A DNA stretch of 64,000 nt from Erodium maritimum. Taxonomy: Eukaryota > Streptophyta > Magnoliopsida > Geraniales > Geraniaceae. Made by a program: the position numbers and the translations under genes. This document shows, one piece after another, positions 22,741-35,000 of the stretch (its first letter is position 1; each line of letters opens with the position of its first letter). The notes below the pieces were generated by a model. The model worked only from the letters and a program-made list of their open reading frames with translations, ran no database searches and was not told the origin of the DNA. The stretch spans positions 15,877,001 to 15,941,000 of the forward strand of contig OY997596.1 of assembly GCA_963921825.1 (NCBI GenBank), in the 5' to 3' direction.

Positions 22741-24437
22741 TTTTTTTATTAAGATAAGACACTTTCCAAACAGGAAAGAATCTAAATGGTCAAAGACCGA
22801 TTCAACATTATAATGGGGTTCCAAAAAGGGGAACTAAAAGGACCAAACCTTTTCTTAAAACAAACCAAACCAAATATTTAAGATCGAAACTATCCAACTT
22901 TCTTCTTCGCAGCCAGTTTCGCGAATTTTAGTCCACGCATCGGTTCCACGAGAAGAAGCAACCTGAGTAGCATGAATCTTAGACCTAGTAAATTGAAGAT
23001 GATTGGGAGTGAGCAAGGGAACTGCTTGCTTCTTTAGAGGACGTCCCTTTAGACTAGGCTTGAGTACAACTTTCTTCTAGGGACTGTCCTGCTGTTGGGC
23101 TGGTGATACCACTTCCACAACTGGGCCCGAAGAAGAGCCCATATCAAAAACCTGAATCAGGTAAAAGACTTTAACCGGATAAGAAACCTGAATCGGGTCA
23201 GAAGCCTGGACCGGGTCAGAACCATGGACTAGGTCAGAACCTTGAACAAGGTCAGAAGCTTGGACCAGGTCAGACCCATGGACTGTCGGGTACCACCAAC
23301 TCATTCTGCCTATTGGTTTCTTCGTAATTCAGCGCCGAATCAATCCCAATATCTACGCGATCGGGAACGAGAATCAAGGCCTGAATCGAATCTGAATATC
23401 ACAGTCATCCCCCTCTCCAAACGAATCGGGATTGCGACTTGCATTTTCAAATTTCGAATCCAACTTATCCTCCACCGATTGCTCCCCAGAAAACCTCATG
23501 AAACCAGAAGATGTTGCCGACGATGGAGCAACACCGATATTAGAAGAACAAGGTATCTGGACATCACCAATCACCAACGGTGCTTGACTGCCCATGCTCT
23601 GTTTCACAACCTCATCGCCATAGGGACTCCGGCATACTTTTGACGTACGATATGAGACAGATGAAGTTTCCACTGTAGAATCATGGGCCTACATAGAACC
23701 AAAATAAATGACCTACAAAGAAAAAGAGGCAATTTCACCCACCAAAGCCATGCTCTATTTCGAGTCTCCGGCGAAAATGTTTGATTTCCAGCATCAGGCA
23801 ACATCAACGAACAATTGGTGACCATTCACCTTCAACATGTTCATACTCTCTATTGCCTAAACAGTTACCTCCTTTGAACGGAATTGAACAAACCCAAATA
23901 GTTGGTATTTTCGATTCGGTCGGCTTAACGTAGTTGAAAACTCCACGTCTCCAAATGGACTGAAGGTATGCCGTAACCATTCATTCGTGGTGCCATAAGG
24001 AAGATTACACACAAAGATTTCATTTTCTACAACATGTATCTTCCTTACACGCCTCCTTGACCGTGGTAAAAATGAATCCATAATCCTAGTCCGGTCTTGA
24101 ACTAAGAAGCCTTGTTTTCAGAGACGAGGACCTCCTTGGCAATATCCTCCTTTGTCACCAGAACTTGAACGAAAATCGGAGCCTTCTGTTTCCTGGAACG
24201 ACGCCCAACCAAGCCAGACTTCCCTGGTACCCCTTCCTCTTTGGTGTATGACGAACGAGAGGATCAGAACTTCTTTTGTAAAGCTGTGGCCTGAGCAAAC
24301 TTACCTGCAACACCCTTCACCGGAGCTAACATGGCGTGACACAATTTTGCAATAATTGTCGTACGACGAAAGCAAAACCGAATAGAATGAGGAGAAGGAT
24401 AGACAATCCTCATCAATCCTTCTCTTCAACTCACCAA
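22741..24437 (-). pseudogene. RRM-type LINE ORF1 relic
   Basis: Minus-strand reading frames include an RNA recognition motif at 24081-23857. It has the RNP2-like string IFVCNLPYGTT and the RNP1-like LFGFVQF, after a basic start MDSFLPRSRRRVRK. This matches the RRM ORF1 at 28480-29260 (LFICNFPYATTED, FGFVSF). Further in lie serine-rich stretches (23374-23673) and a hexapeptide repeat (23160-23290). The 3' end is an A-rich tail (plus-strand tttttttattaag, 22740-22752). No endonuclease or reverse transcriptase is present. Frames are broken by several shifts. Known RRM-bearing plant LINEs exist (BNR-type), which supports the family call. Confidence 0.65.
23155..23291 (-). repeat. 18-bp tandem repeat coding a hexapeptide array
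   Basis: Seven to eight tandem 18-bp units read, on the minus strand, as hexapeptides of the type VHGSDL, VQASDL, VQGSDL, VHGSDP, VQASDP, IQVSYP. The units diverge toward the 3' side of the ORF. They lie within the LINE ORF1 relic and probably reflect replication slippage that kept the frame. Confidence 0.75.
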
Positions 24438-26230
24438 CCATGTTATTTCTCTTAACCAACTGAATCTCCAGAATTTTGAATTATTGAAACTTGAATTTTC
24501 TATCTTCGGATACCTTAGGAAGGTTTGTAACCACATTGTGATTTTTCCAATCTTTTTCTGGAGATATAGAATAGTGGGAGGATTTCGAAGTATGAAAAAA
24601 CTCGAAGATGATATGGAACTTTGCCCATTTTTTTTATAATCTGACCTCAAGTTTCTTCTCAAATCCATGGAAGTTTGCCTATATGATTCAAGTCTCAAGA
24701 ATACCCAATCACATAAATTGAACTCCATTCACTTATATGTATGTCAACTTGCATTTGCATCATTTCTTGAACTAATTTTATGTTCATCTTGAGCTGTTGT
24801 TTGTTCATAAGAAACTCTTCCGCGGCTACTTTTTGGTTGGTAAATAACCATAAGGAGCTTCAAAATTGGACATGTTAAAGGAAGAGTGAAAACTAGAGTT
24901 GTACCAGAATTATGTGAAATCGAATCATATAAACCATTCTTTTGGTTGTGAGTGAGCCATTGATCTCAGATTATTATCCAAGAACTGGTTTAGCAGTTCA
25001 ATCTAGCCATCTAACATAGGTTGAGGAGAAATTCAGTTTACCGTTAAGAAACGTGAACAAACCTTGCTAAAACTTATTGAATAAGATCTTACCCTATTAG
25101 AAACAATGGATTCAATGAATTTCGACAATAAAATAAGTGTATTGTCAACTGGTACCAACATACAATTTAAGAAGCACATTAATTTTAGAAACAACTCTAG
25201 GACACCCATGGGTAGATCAACCTAGGGAGAGCTAGATTAGCCACATTTTCCCTTGTAACATATATCATACTCATTGACAAAAAAATCACACCATTAATCG
25301 AATTGAGCCCTAAAAATTGACATTGTACTCTTCTAATTAGGGCACTTATACAAAAATGACCTCCTACTATTGAACATTGTAAATTGTGATGATTCTCTGC
25401 CTCAGATTAATGTTACTTCCAAGAAAAGTATTTACATTGATCAAGACCATTCGATTTTTTATCTCATGATTTGGTGGGTTGCGAGGAGCTATTGCCACCT
25501 CAATTGATAAACCTTACACCATTTTCATATCTTAATTGTATTTGTTTTATCCATTCTAGAACCAAGGTAAACCGACGAACAACTTTTAGACATGGAAGTC
25601 TTGACAATGAATCAATTAACAAATTTTTTCTTGCCTTACTTATACTCGTTATTGTACTTGAACCTATCATCTTACCTATGGTGAAATGTGTTTGTGATTC
25701 TCTGTTCCATTAGAAATTTTAGCCTTAGATATTTGTTCTTATCCTAAAAAATTTATCCTTGTATGTAATGCCTTGGCCTTTTGATTGCTAATATCATTTC
25801 CAATGTTCTTTGGACCAATAGTCTTGATTAGAAAAACAACAACCCCATTGTTACATCAAAATCATCCCAATTTCATTATTAAGCCTCGGCTCTAGCATAA
25901 AACGTTTCTGAAATGCGTTGGTTGCTTCTTAAGACTACAAAATACATTTTTCTTCAGAAAATTTGCTAAAAGTCTTACAATAAATCCATATCCCTACACT
26001 AATCTTTTATAATATCCTATTAGGCTTAAAAAAACTTCTTTGATGTTACCAAGAATTGACCGTAACTTTTATCTTCTTAAGATTATAGGTACCCCATTTT
26101 CAGGTATAATGTCTCCATGGATATTCTACTTGACCCATGTCAAACTCATATTTAAACATCATTCATGAGGACTTCAAAACATGTCGGGCACTAATGAGCC
26201 TAAATGACACCACCTTGAACTAAAAGTGGC
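24438..26230 (-). pseudogene. Decayed Ty3/gypsy pol (integrase to RT), copy C main part
   Basis: Read on the minus strand from right to left, the order is as follows. A reverse-transcriptase/RNase H connection has VPxDLKKIKVTVNS-like and GYGFIVRLLANFLKKN-like strings (about 25890-26170). The RNase H end is KARKNLLIDSLSRLP (about 25590-25650). The integrase core end is YNSSFHSSFNMSNFEAPYG (about 24860-24925). The integrase C-terminus is EFNLCDWVFLRLESYRQTSM (24660-24725). This order proves a minus-strand gypsy element. Many stops and frameshifts are present. Its 3' portion is the unit duplicated at 8521-9070 and 10742-11286. Confidence 0.7.
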
Positions 26231-28017
26231 TATGATGAGTGATGTAAGCATAAAATGCATCTATTCTAGATGTTTTTACCCCACATTCTTGAGTTTTTCA
26301 GTCCTGGAATTTTGTATTTTGATGTGTATTTCTCTTACTTGGTGTATTCAATCTTGAGCAAAAAAGAGCCAAACACAGAGCAAATATCGCAAATTCTCCA
26401 GGTCGGGATGTCATACCACACTTCATACGACGTATTGAGTTGTGTATGGCGTATGGTGGACATATGATAGGCGTAAAAAAAGACAAAGAGCAAGGAAAAA
26501 TTGATCTCTGACCATACAGACGTTTATATGGCGTATGGATTGAGTAGGAAGCGTAATCCACTTCATACGGCCTACAGAAGGCCGTACTATTAGTTTTATG
26601 CCCTAGGCTAATCTTGATCTTGGACAAAATTATCATTTCATTAATACATTGGCACTACTGTTATCATTTGTGAAATGTTTATATCGTGAATAATCGACTC
26701 TTTTTGGGATCATCAAGTACGTGACTTGATAGTAAAACTCTTAGAAGAAAAAGATTCTAATGATCCATGATCTTATCGATATACTAAGAATAGTATGATC
26801 ATGTTTTACTGATCATTCATATTGGATATGAAGTCAAATCATAGATGTCATTTGGTGAAATGACATTAGATGACCCACTGTGAGAATACTAGATAGGAAC
26901 TATCATGAGTATTTCTCAGCAGTAATATGTCTTAAGTCCTTCGAGCTTGTAGTCATCATGCATTTCTACATAGGTGGTTGTTTGTCTTAATAAATATTGT
27001 TGTTGGATACATGATTGTCTATGTGAGAAATATGGTTGATTGATAAGGTATTTCCCCCTCATGTAAATATGAGACATATTGTTTGGGCTCCTTGATAAGT
27101 GAGACTGCGGAAATGCATGACCATGTTGGGTCTCAAGGTCGTGGACATAAGAAACAAAAAACGCAGCGGAAATTAACCACGAATCACTCAAGAAGTAGCT
27201 ACCAAATATTGAAGAACAAAGCTGAAAATTCAGTAAGAGTTTGTGTACATTACCTTCTAGTTTTGATGAGAATTGAGAAGAGAAAACACCAAACTTTGAA
27301 TGGCTTGAGCCCAAGAACATGCAACAATGGAGCTTCCTTGCCTCTTGGGGTGTTCGGCCAAGGAGAGAGGGAGAAGATGAAGTTTTGCCAATTTTTCTAA
27401 CTCTTTTGCATGTAATGAATTGCCAACCCTCTTATATGTTGAGTTAAGTGGATTGATTCATCTCACTTAAACCCATCAAGAGCCATGTGTCCATGAAAAA
27501 AAATGCAAGGTGGACTTAATAAACTATGTTAGTTTATTAATTAGTGGAAAGTGGGTCCAACCCACATTGATTAACAAGACTTCTAAGCCAAACTTTGACC
27601 TTTAGTTCTTGTTGGGCCTACGCCATATGGGCCAGCCATGGGCCTCTCCAAGAAAGCCCATGTCGAGCCCATCTTGTCCTAGTCTATCCACTTTGGCAAT
27701 TCCCCGACACTACTCCCTAGAGGTAAAGCTTCGTTGCGTTCTTATCGAGTTATAAACCTTTGGTGTGACCCTTAGGTCTATGCATGTCGGTAAGATCATC
27801 GTAAAGTCCCACTTTACTTGATCTTACCCTGGTGGCAACTAACGAGACTTAGTTTAGCCTGACACTACATAACGAATCGACCCTATCGATTCTGACCTTT
27901 TTGTCGTCCTTGTCATTATCCTTTTATCTCCAATATCCTTATTGAGATAAGGCATAGAGCCATCATCCTTATTATTCTAGCCCACACGTACTCAAGATAA
28001 AAGGTTATCTTGAGCAT
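26231..28017. other. No gene recognised; retroelement debris
   Basis: This stretch holds no convincing gene. The piece 26380-26600 repeats several catac/gtatg words in both orientations (cttcatacgacgtattg, ccatacagacgtttatatgg). The piece 27080-27420 has gaaacaaaaaacgcagcggaaa and a gene-like GA-rich run but no supported ORF. The part 27700-28017 leads into the copia gag fragment and is probably leader or gag of that element. Borders are not resolved. Confidence 0.35.
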
Positions 28018-28300
28018 CTAGAAAGACTCGGTTTCAAGATGGAACCTGAGTTGGCTACAAATATCCTCCTCCATTTCGTTTCTGATGAATTTCGTGCTTT
28101 CATCTTGAACTTCTATATGCATAATATGGTAAAAACCGTCTCAGAGTTGCATGAGATGCCTCAAACTGCTGAAAAGAGCATCCAAGGTAATACTAAGGAT
28201 GTTTTGATGGTTAGGAAGGGAACTAAGTTCAAAAGTAATGAGGTATGCAAGGGAAAAGCTCTTATGACTCAAACTGTAGAACTGAGTTTAGGATAAGCAT
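28018..28300 (+). pseudogene. copia gag fragment
   Basis: The ORF MEPELATNILLHFVSDEFRA with FILNFYMHNMVKTVSELHEM and KDVLMVRKGTKFK matches the gag (UBN2-type) region of plant Ty1/copia elements. In these, a LPxxFxxFxxNF segment is followed by a leucine-rich stretch and a MMVRKGK tail. The frame stops at 28294. Copia-like sequence continues to the LINE insertion point at 28475 and resumes after 30013. Confidence 0.7.
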
Positions 28301-28475
28301 TTGGTTAAGTCAAAATATGGATCCACATCATGTAGATCATATGGTGATGTCTATTCGTAAGACTAAGGACTATGCAGATAGTTGAGATGTACTCATGCCT
28401 TAGTTCTATGAAATACACTCAAGATGGGTCGTCCAAATATCAAACTTTTTGGCATTTGTAACTTTGACTCAAATA

Positions 28476-30013
28476 TAAAATGCAGAAGATGACGAATATG
28501 GCTCCTCTCTCTTTTCTCTCGTTCTATTTGGGGTTGGTCTCTCTTTATCGAGACTACGTTGATATTGAGATATCCATATCAATCGAGAAGATAAAGGGTG
28601 TGTCACGTCTAGTCAAGAGCAAAATTGCGTCCGGCAAGCTGAAGAATTCTGGTGCGTCTGCAAAGCCGAATCGATCTGATAAGCAATCTGATACGCATTC
28701 GAAGCAGCCATTAAAGTGCCGGAAATCTGCGGGAGTGTCGCCGGTTGGTGTGGAAGATGAAGGTTCTAGCGTTCCCGGTGAGACTGAGACGCGTTCTCAG
28801 GGAGCAAAAGTCACGAACTCAGCATCCTTGGATGATTCGCGTTTGGGTCGGTTGAGCTCGATTGAGCTTTTCATCTGCAATTTTCCATATGCTACGACTG
28901 AGGATTAGATTCGTAATAGTTTCGGATCGTTCGGAGAAATTCTCTCATGCTCTGTTTTGACCCGTGCAAATAGAAAGGGAAATTGTTTTGGGTTTGTGTC
29001 GTTTTCCACGGCGGAGGATGCTGCTCAGGCTGTTCAAACCTTCAACGGACTCAAGCTATACGGCCATGTCCTGCTCGTTGCACTGAAATGCCTCAAGCCG
29101 TCTACGATCGCCGAAATAGAGCATGGTCAATGTTGCAATTTGGGGCCGGATTCTGTGCAGATTGGGAAAGATATTCCCCAAAATTTGCGGTCATCATCGG
29201 ATTTGGCGGAGGATTCTCAATCAACGGATCTAGCGGAGGATTTGGATAGCGAATCTTCATGAGCTCAGACGCGCGAGGACGATGTATAAGACGCGATGTG
29301 CTTGGGCTTTGTGTGACCAGTCGGGCCGACCTTGAGGCCCAACAGCCTGGTGAGGAGGCCCAAATGCTGGAGTCTGAACCTATTTTGGTGACCCAAGCCC
29401 ATGGGCTCAGCCCTTTGAATCCGCCTTTTAACTCTCCTTTCGGGGATCAAGGCAGTCCTTGGAAGGATGCTTTTTCTAAACCCCTAATTCCGGGGGGTGA
29501 ACAAAAGAGGCGTGGTTGTCCAAAAAAAGGTCAGTCAAAGAAAATTGTTCCTCCTGTAGATTTTTATCAGACAATGGCCAAAACTTCTATTGATAAAAGC
29601 AATTCGGGGAGCTTCACGGTTAATATCGCTAAAAAAAATAGCTCGGGCGATTGGAGTTATTTCACGAAAGTTGGGAAAAGGTCAGTTGACCTTGGCTCCT
29701 TGATGCTCGATCTGATCAACCTGCATCGTATAATGGAGGACGTCGAGAGTAGTAAGGACGAGGTTTACCCTGAACCGACAAGAAAAGTTATAACCCCTGT
29801 CTCGGTTTCTAATCGTTTTAATTTCTTAGATCCTGATAGGAAATAGGAATGGATGGCGTTCTTTTTGGTTCTTTTCTGCTTGGGTTCTTTGTTTTCTGTT
29901 AGCTTTATATAGCTATTTTGGTTGGAGAAAAAGATTCCCTTTTGAGGATTTTTTTCTAGCATTGTTCTACTGACTGGTAGAACACTTGCTTAATAAATCT
30001 TAGCTTATAAAAA
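28476..30013 (+). mobile_element. ORF1-only LINE (RRM type) with target duplication
   Basis: The element is flanked by AACTTTGACTCAAATA (28460-28475) and AACTTTGACTCATATC (30014-30029), a target duplication of 12 or more bp. Its 3' end is an A-tail after ttaataaatcttagcttat. It contains only an ORF1-like reading frame and a short 3' tail; there is no room for endonuclease or reverse transcriptase. It sits inside copia gag-like DNA. Confidence 0.75.
28480..29846 (+). pseudogene. LINE ORF1 protein with RRM domain (broken)
   Basis: This is an RNA-binding ORF1 protein of a plant LINE. The first part (28480-28908) is basic and serine-rich and enters an RRM (LFICNFPYATTED), where TAG at 28906-28908 cuts it. 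The frame resumes with the RRM second half (28909-29100: SFGSFGEILSC, KGNCFGFVSFSTAEDA as RNP1) and ends at TGA 29260-29262. A frameshifted C-terminal part (29259-29846) has KKRGCPKKGQSKK-like basic patches, WSYFTKVGKR and ends SNRFNFLDPDRK. The same RRM family occurs on the minus strand at 22.7-24.4 kb. Confidence 0.7.
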
Positions 30014-30469
30014 AACTTTGACTCATATCTCTATACGCATGATCAGAAAAATGTGATCTTCTCGTCAAAAGTCATAGTAGATCTAACTATCGGATTAGTC
30101 TAAGGACGAATAAATGGATTAACTATTCTGTCTTATAAGGGCTATACTATTAGGAAAATATTCCCTAATACCTCATAAAAGTAATTCATTCATGGTTTCA
30201 TTACTAATGATAATAAAATATTTGTACACTATTATTAACTCATATGATAATGTATATGGTGTGGCTTGTCATAGGGCATAAAACCCCAACCCTGACCTCC
30301 ACCTCGACTTGTCGATCCACCGAGTTTTCCCCATGAGAACTGCCAACAACTGCTCCAACACATGACTTCTTGCCCACCGCCTCGGCACACACTTGGAGCC
30401 GAAAGAAAGTGTCCCCTCGGTCTGATCCACCACTCCTAGACTCTAAGGCAGTGTGGCCACTCGAGGATG

Positions 30470-30500
<31 letters not shown>

Positions 30501-31130
30501 AAACGTCCTTGAGTCTCTTAGAGGGTACAACGACGATGTCTGCAAAGCTGCGAAACGACCTCACTTGCAACAATGAGTCCAAGATCGTGCACAGGTGTGT
30601 GTGTACTCACTACATGCCCGATATTTCCCCAAATGTCCCGAGAAGGTCTCTGCCGAGAGACCAATGTGTTTATCAGACACCACGGGCATTCTCAGGTCGA
30701 GTCAGGAAAAAAAGTGAGTTATAGTCGTGCGCCAATCGTTAAGAGGATCTACCCCTCAGTTGTCACTTGGATTAGCCAGATATATTATTTATAAGGCTCG
30801 CATCTCAAACGTATTGTTCATAACTACGTCTCGTCCTTTTCATGTCTATCATTTTCAATTCTATTTTGTTATTTTTTATTTCCACCATTAATGAAATTCC
30901 ACTTCTATAATAAAAATAAAAATAAAGAATTTTCTATTTAGGTTAAAATTCTTGGATAGTGACACGTGGAAAATAATCAAGGATTGGGTAGTTCACATGT
31001 AGAGACAGCCGCAGGGTAGAGAAACTCCTATCATAATCAGATGGTTTTAAAATAGAACTCCAAGTCCTAAAAAAAAATAGGAACAGAAGTGAAGCAAGAA
31101 GCAACCAAATAATTCCAGGCTTGGCGAACC
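30014..31130 (+). other. copia remnant and saposin gene upstream region
   Basis: From 30014 to about 30250 the sequence looks like continued copia debris. The part 30250-30800 has no clear homology; it contains a 17-C run followed by (CA)n (30470-30500). From about 30800 to 31130 the DNA is AT-rich and probably holds the promoter of the saposin gene. A gacacgtgg G-box-like word lies at 30961-30969. No coding sequence is supported. Confidence 0.4.
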
Positions 31131-32071
31131 CGTCACTCTAAAGGACTCAACGATTGTCCTCTCCCCTCCTCCTTCCTCTATATCTCTCTCACGCCCCTCA
31201 TCTTCTCCCTCAGGTTAATTTTCTTCCAATTCTCTCGATTTCACTTGTCTCCTCCTTTGATCGCTCTCGAAAGGTACTGGACCTTTCACTACTACGAACT
31301 GCCAGTTTCACTCCCCCCCGTTGTTTCGCTTGATTCATATTGTCTGCTTTGTTCTTCTGTTTGTGTGTACAGATTTTATTATATTTATTTGTCTGCGGGT
31401 TCTGAATTTTATTTTCTATTTAGCTGAACTGTATCGTTTTTATGAATTTGAAATGCTAAATAAAAGTGGCATCTAGATTATGATGGATTGTAAATAGTTT
31501 TCTGTACAATTTGGTATTTGATTGATAGTTTGCTTCTTGTGTTCATATAAGGACCAAGGGAATAAATTGTTATATGCTCTTCTATTGATCTTACAGTAGG
31601 ATTCAGGGTATAATATCGTTGATAGGTGAGATAGATGTTCCTTTGTCATTCTTTCTAAACAAGAATCTATGGTTCATCAAAAGTCAAACCTTTGCTCTGT
31701 TTTGCTAATTTGTGCACCCTCACATAGGTAGCATGGATGGCCAAATTTTCCGCCTGTACAGAAATTTTTAGCCCTCAATATGGCTTCTCTTGTAAAGAAA
31801 TTGTGTGCCTTCAATATTTTTATATACATGGCTTATATAGTTGATTAGTACATATACTTACACTTGTGTAAAATCAAAATATTATACACATGCATCTTTA
31901 CTTTGTTGCTTTCCGCATAGGATGATATTATTACTCTTGTAAGGCATTTATCTATAACTCTAGTGTACTTATCTTTCTATCATCATCAATTTTTACTTAA
32001 AATGCTAATCTTCTATAGCTATATCTCGAGTGATTCAAATTTGGTGCTGGAATATTGTCAGTCCTGACATC
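31131..32071 (+). other. Probable 5' UTR and 5' UTR intron of the saposin gene
   Basis: A CT-rich leader (about 31150-31215) is followed by possible donors ctcag/gttaat (31214) or aaag/gtactg (31274). An acceptor tattgtcag ends at 32061, ten bases before the start codon. The stretch between is T-rich as expected of an intron. The transcription start is not known. Confidence 0.5.
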
Positions 32072-35000
32072 ATGGGGGCAAGCGTTGGGTTTGTCGTGTT
32101 CCTATTTGTTCTGACTGCTAGCTGGGTTTGTGAGGGTAGAAATCTGGTCTCTGAATCCTCAGGTAACTATTCAAATTATTTCTAATCTCTATATCTGTTG
32201 TTATAACCTTGCCTTATATTCCCACTCTATATCTCAGTTCAAAGCCTTATTTTATTTCAGAACTGTGTTAGAAATTTGTTATGCCTAATCTGGCATCTAA
32301 ATTCTAATTTTACTACGCTCTGCTTTGTCTTGGATTTGATTCCCCTTGCCATATGACCTGTTACTATTAGAAACAAGTAAAATGGTAAATGATGTTTACA
32401 CAGTATGTACACCACTAGGGCTTATGTTGGAGTTGTTGTATGTCAAGTACCTTCCTGTGCCAACATCTAGGTGAAAAGACAGATTTTACACTGTTTCCGT
32501 TATCATTTATGTACTTGAAAATTTTCTGCATGCAATGAAATATAATTGCTCAGTTTTCAGTTTATGAGAATGAGTTCCTGATAGTTAATTGTTAATTAGA
32601 AAGTGTTTCTAAATTTATGTTATTGAAAGTGTCTGTTATGCTGATAATTTTACCTAAACAATGACACTGCATTTTTTGGGTTCAGTTGTGAAGATAAATG
32701 AGGAAGTGAAGAGGGATATTCAATCTTTGGAGGAAGTCTCCAGGAACGAAAAAATCTGCCCCTTGTGTGAGGAGTTTGCTTCTCAAGCAGTTGATTACAT
32801 TTCAGAAAACAAAACTCAGAGTGAGATAATTAAGGCACTTCACTTAACCTGCTCTCGAGGGCCTACATTCAAGCACCAGGTATACTATATTGGTGCAACC
32901 CCCTTTCCTCTTTGCTTTTAAAAGATCATTGTGTTTCATCAAATTGGTTTTTCACACTTGATAATTTCGTGCCTTTTCTGTGAACTTTAAGGAAATATCA
33001 GTGGTTCTGTATCATCTCTCCTCTCATACATTTTTTAAACAATCCTTGGTGCTAAGTGGAATTTGGATTTGAACGGTCTATTTACTTGGATGAGTACTCA
33101 TTTTGTACTCTTGAATGAGTCACTGTATCAAGTTATATATGGGGTATTTGTCCTAGGGGTCAGTGTGGTATCAGTAGCATCCTCAGGAGATAAATTTTAT
33201 GTAGTATATGCACTTTGCAGCGTAAATAAGCATCATATCTCTGTGAGGTTTATTAGGTGGTTTAGAATGATGTTCGCTAAATACTCACTCCTCACACATA
33301 CATGCTATATTAAAGACTCCTAATATAATATCGTTAGGCTTCTAAACATTGTGTTTATCGTAGCATTCAGATTGTGTGGTTCTAGTATTTTGCTTTCTTT
33401 TATTTGAACCTTGAACTTCTTTTGCATTTGCCAACCTGCAGTGTGCCACTTTGGTGGACTATTATGCTCCTCTCTTTTTCTTAGAGGTTTCCTCAGTAGA
33501 ACCTGAAGAGTTCTGCCGGAAGATCAATCTCTGTGAGAAAACAGTAGGTATGTCTTTGCAACGGAATCAAGACAGTTGTGGGGTTTGCCACCATGCTATT
33601 TCAGAAGTGATGGATAAATTGAATGACCCTGACACCCAGGTTTGTGTGTGCATCATAGCATTATCATTTTAAGTAGTCAACTTCCTGAGGTTACAAATAA
33701 CCGACAAGTCCTTACAGTTTAGTACATTTAGTTGAAAAGGTTTGGAGTTATTTTGTTTTCGTTTGTGAAGTTCTTTTAGAACTAAAAGTTTGGCTGTCTC
33801 AACTCAAGTGTTGAATTAAAAAAGAAGAGGAGATGATGATTGGTGCAAACATTTTTGTTTATGGTTGGTGTTTCATAAAAAAGTAAGGGATAATTGTCAA
33901 AACATGCACTAAAGTTTCGTCCACAAATGAAATAGTGCACAACGTTTCGTCCACGTTGTGTGGCTACCCTAAAGTTTCGTCCACAAATGAAATAGTGCAC
34001 AACGTTTCGTCCACGCTGTGTGGCTACCCTAAAGTTTCGTCCACAAAATGAAATAGTGCACAACGTTTCGTCCACGTTGTGTGGCTACCATAAAGTAATT
34101 TGCTGATTTAGGTTTCATAAGTAATTTTAAGTAATTTTACTAACAAATGTTCGTGGACGAAACTTTAGGGTAGCCACACAACGTGGACGAAACATTGTGC
34201 ACTATTTCATTTGTGGACGAAACTTTAGTGCATGTTTTGACAATTATCCCAAAAAGTAAAACTGAAGTTGGAAGTGTTTATTAGGGATTACTTCCTTCAA
34301 TGTCATGTTGGAAACAAAATTGCAATTGATAGATTTTAATAGTAATTGTGTTTTTATAACCAAGGGTTGTGGGACAAGTGGCAGAGACCTCATGTAATAT
34401 GTATGAAGTCACTGGTTCCAGATCCCCACGGTTGCAGTTATTGCTGACCAAAAAATTTGTGCTGTTCTTATTTGATTATTATGTTGACTGCTTTGATCAA
34501 TACAAACAAATTTAGCTAAAAACAATATCTGGGGTGACCCCAATTAGTTTCACATGATGTTCATCCTTAAAAGTCAAAAGATGTCAGACCTTATATTCGT
34601 TAACTTCTTCATATACATTTACTTTTTGGTTGATTGCAAAAAGTGTCAGTTTTATTTTGCCACGATTTTTAGATGCCTTTTCTGTTTCTATTATGTATGT
34701 TGTATGAAACAATCATTCCCCAAGAGAGCTCCATGCTTGTTTTCGAAGTAAGAACGAAGTAGACTATATATATAGGGCCTGTGCTTAGTGGTTATGAACC
34801 TCAATCAACTGCCTATCTGTTAATAAACTATTATACTGATTTAATACCACAATTCTACAATATATGAGGATTTTGTACCTTGGGACTGAAAATACTTGTT
34901 TAGTGACAGCTTAATTTATGGTATTCTTGTGAGTTTGTCGGCTATTTGCTCATGAAACAACTGATTGTCTTTCTTCCAATTTATTTTCAGCTAGAGATAA

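Noticed and set aside
33782-34075. Minus-strand ORF with repeated CGRNFRVATQRGRN peptides
   Set aside because: It comes from the 60-bp tandem units of the MITE in the saposin intron.
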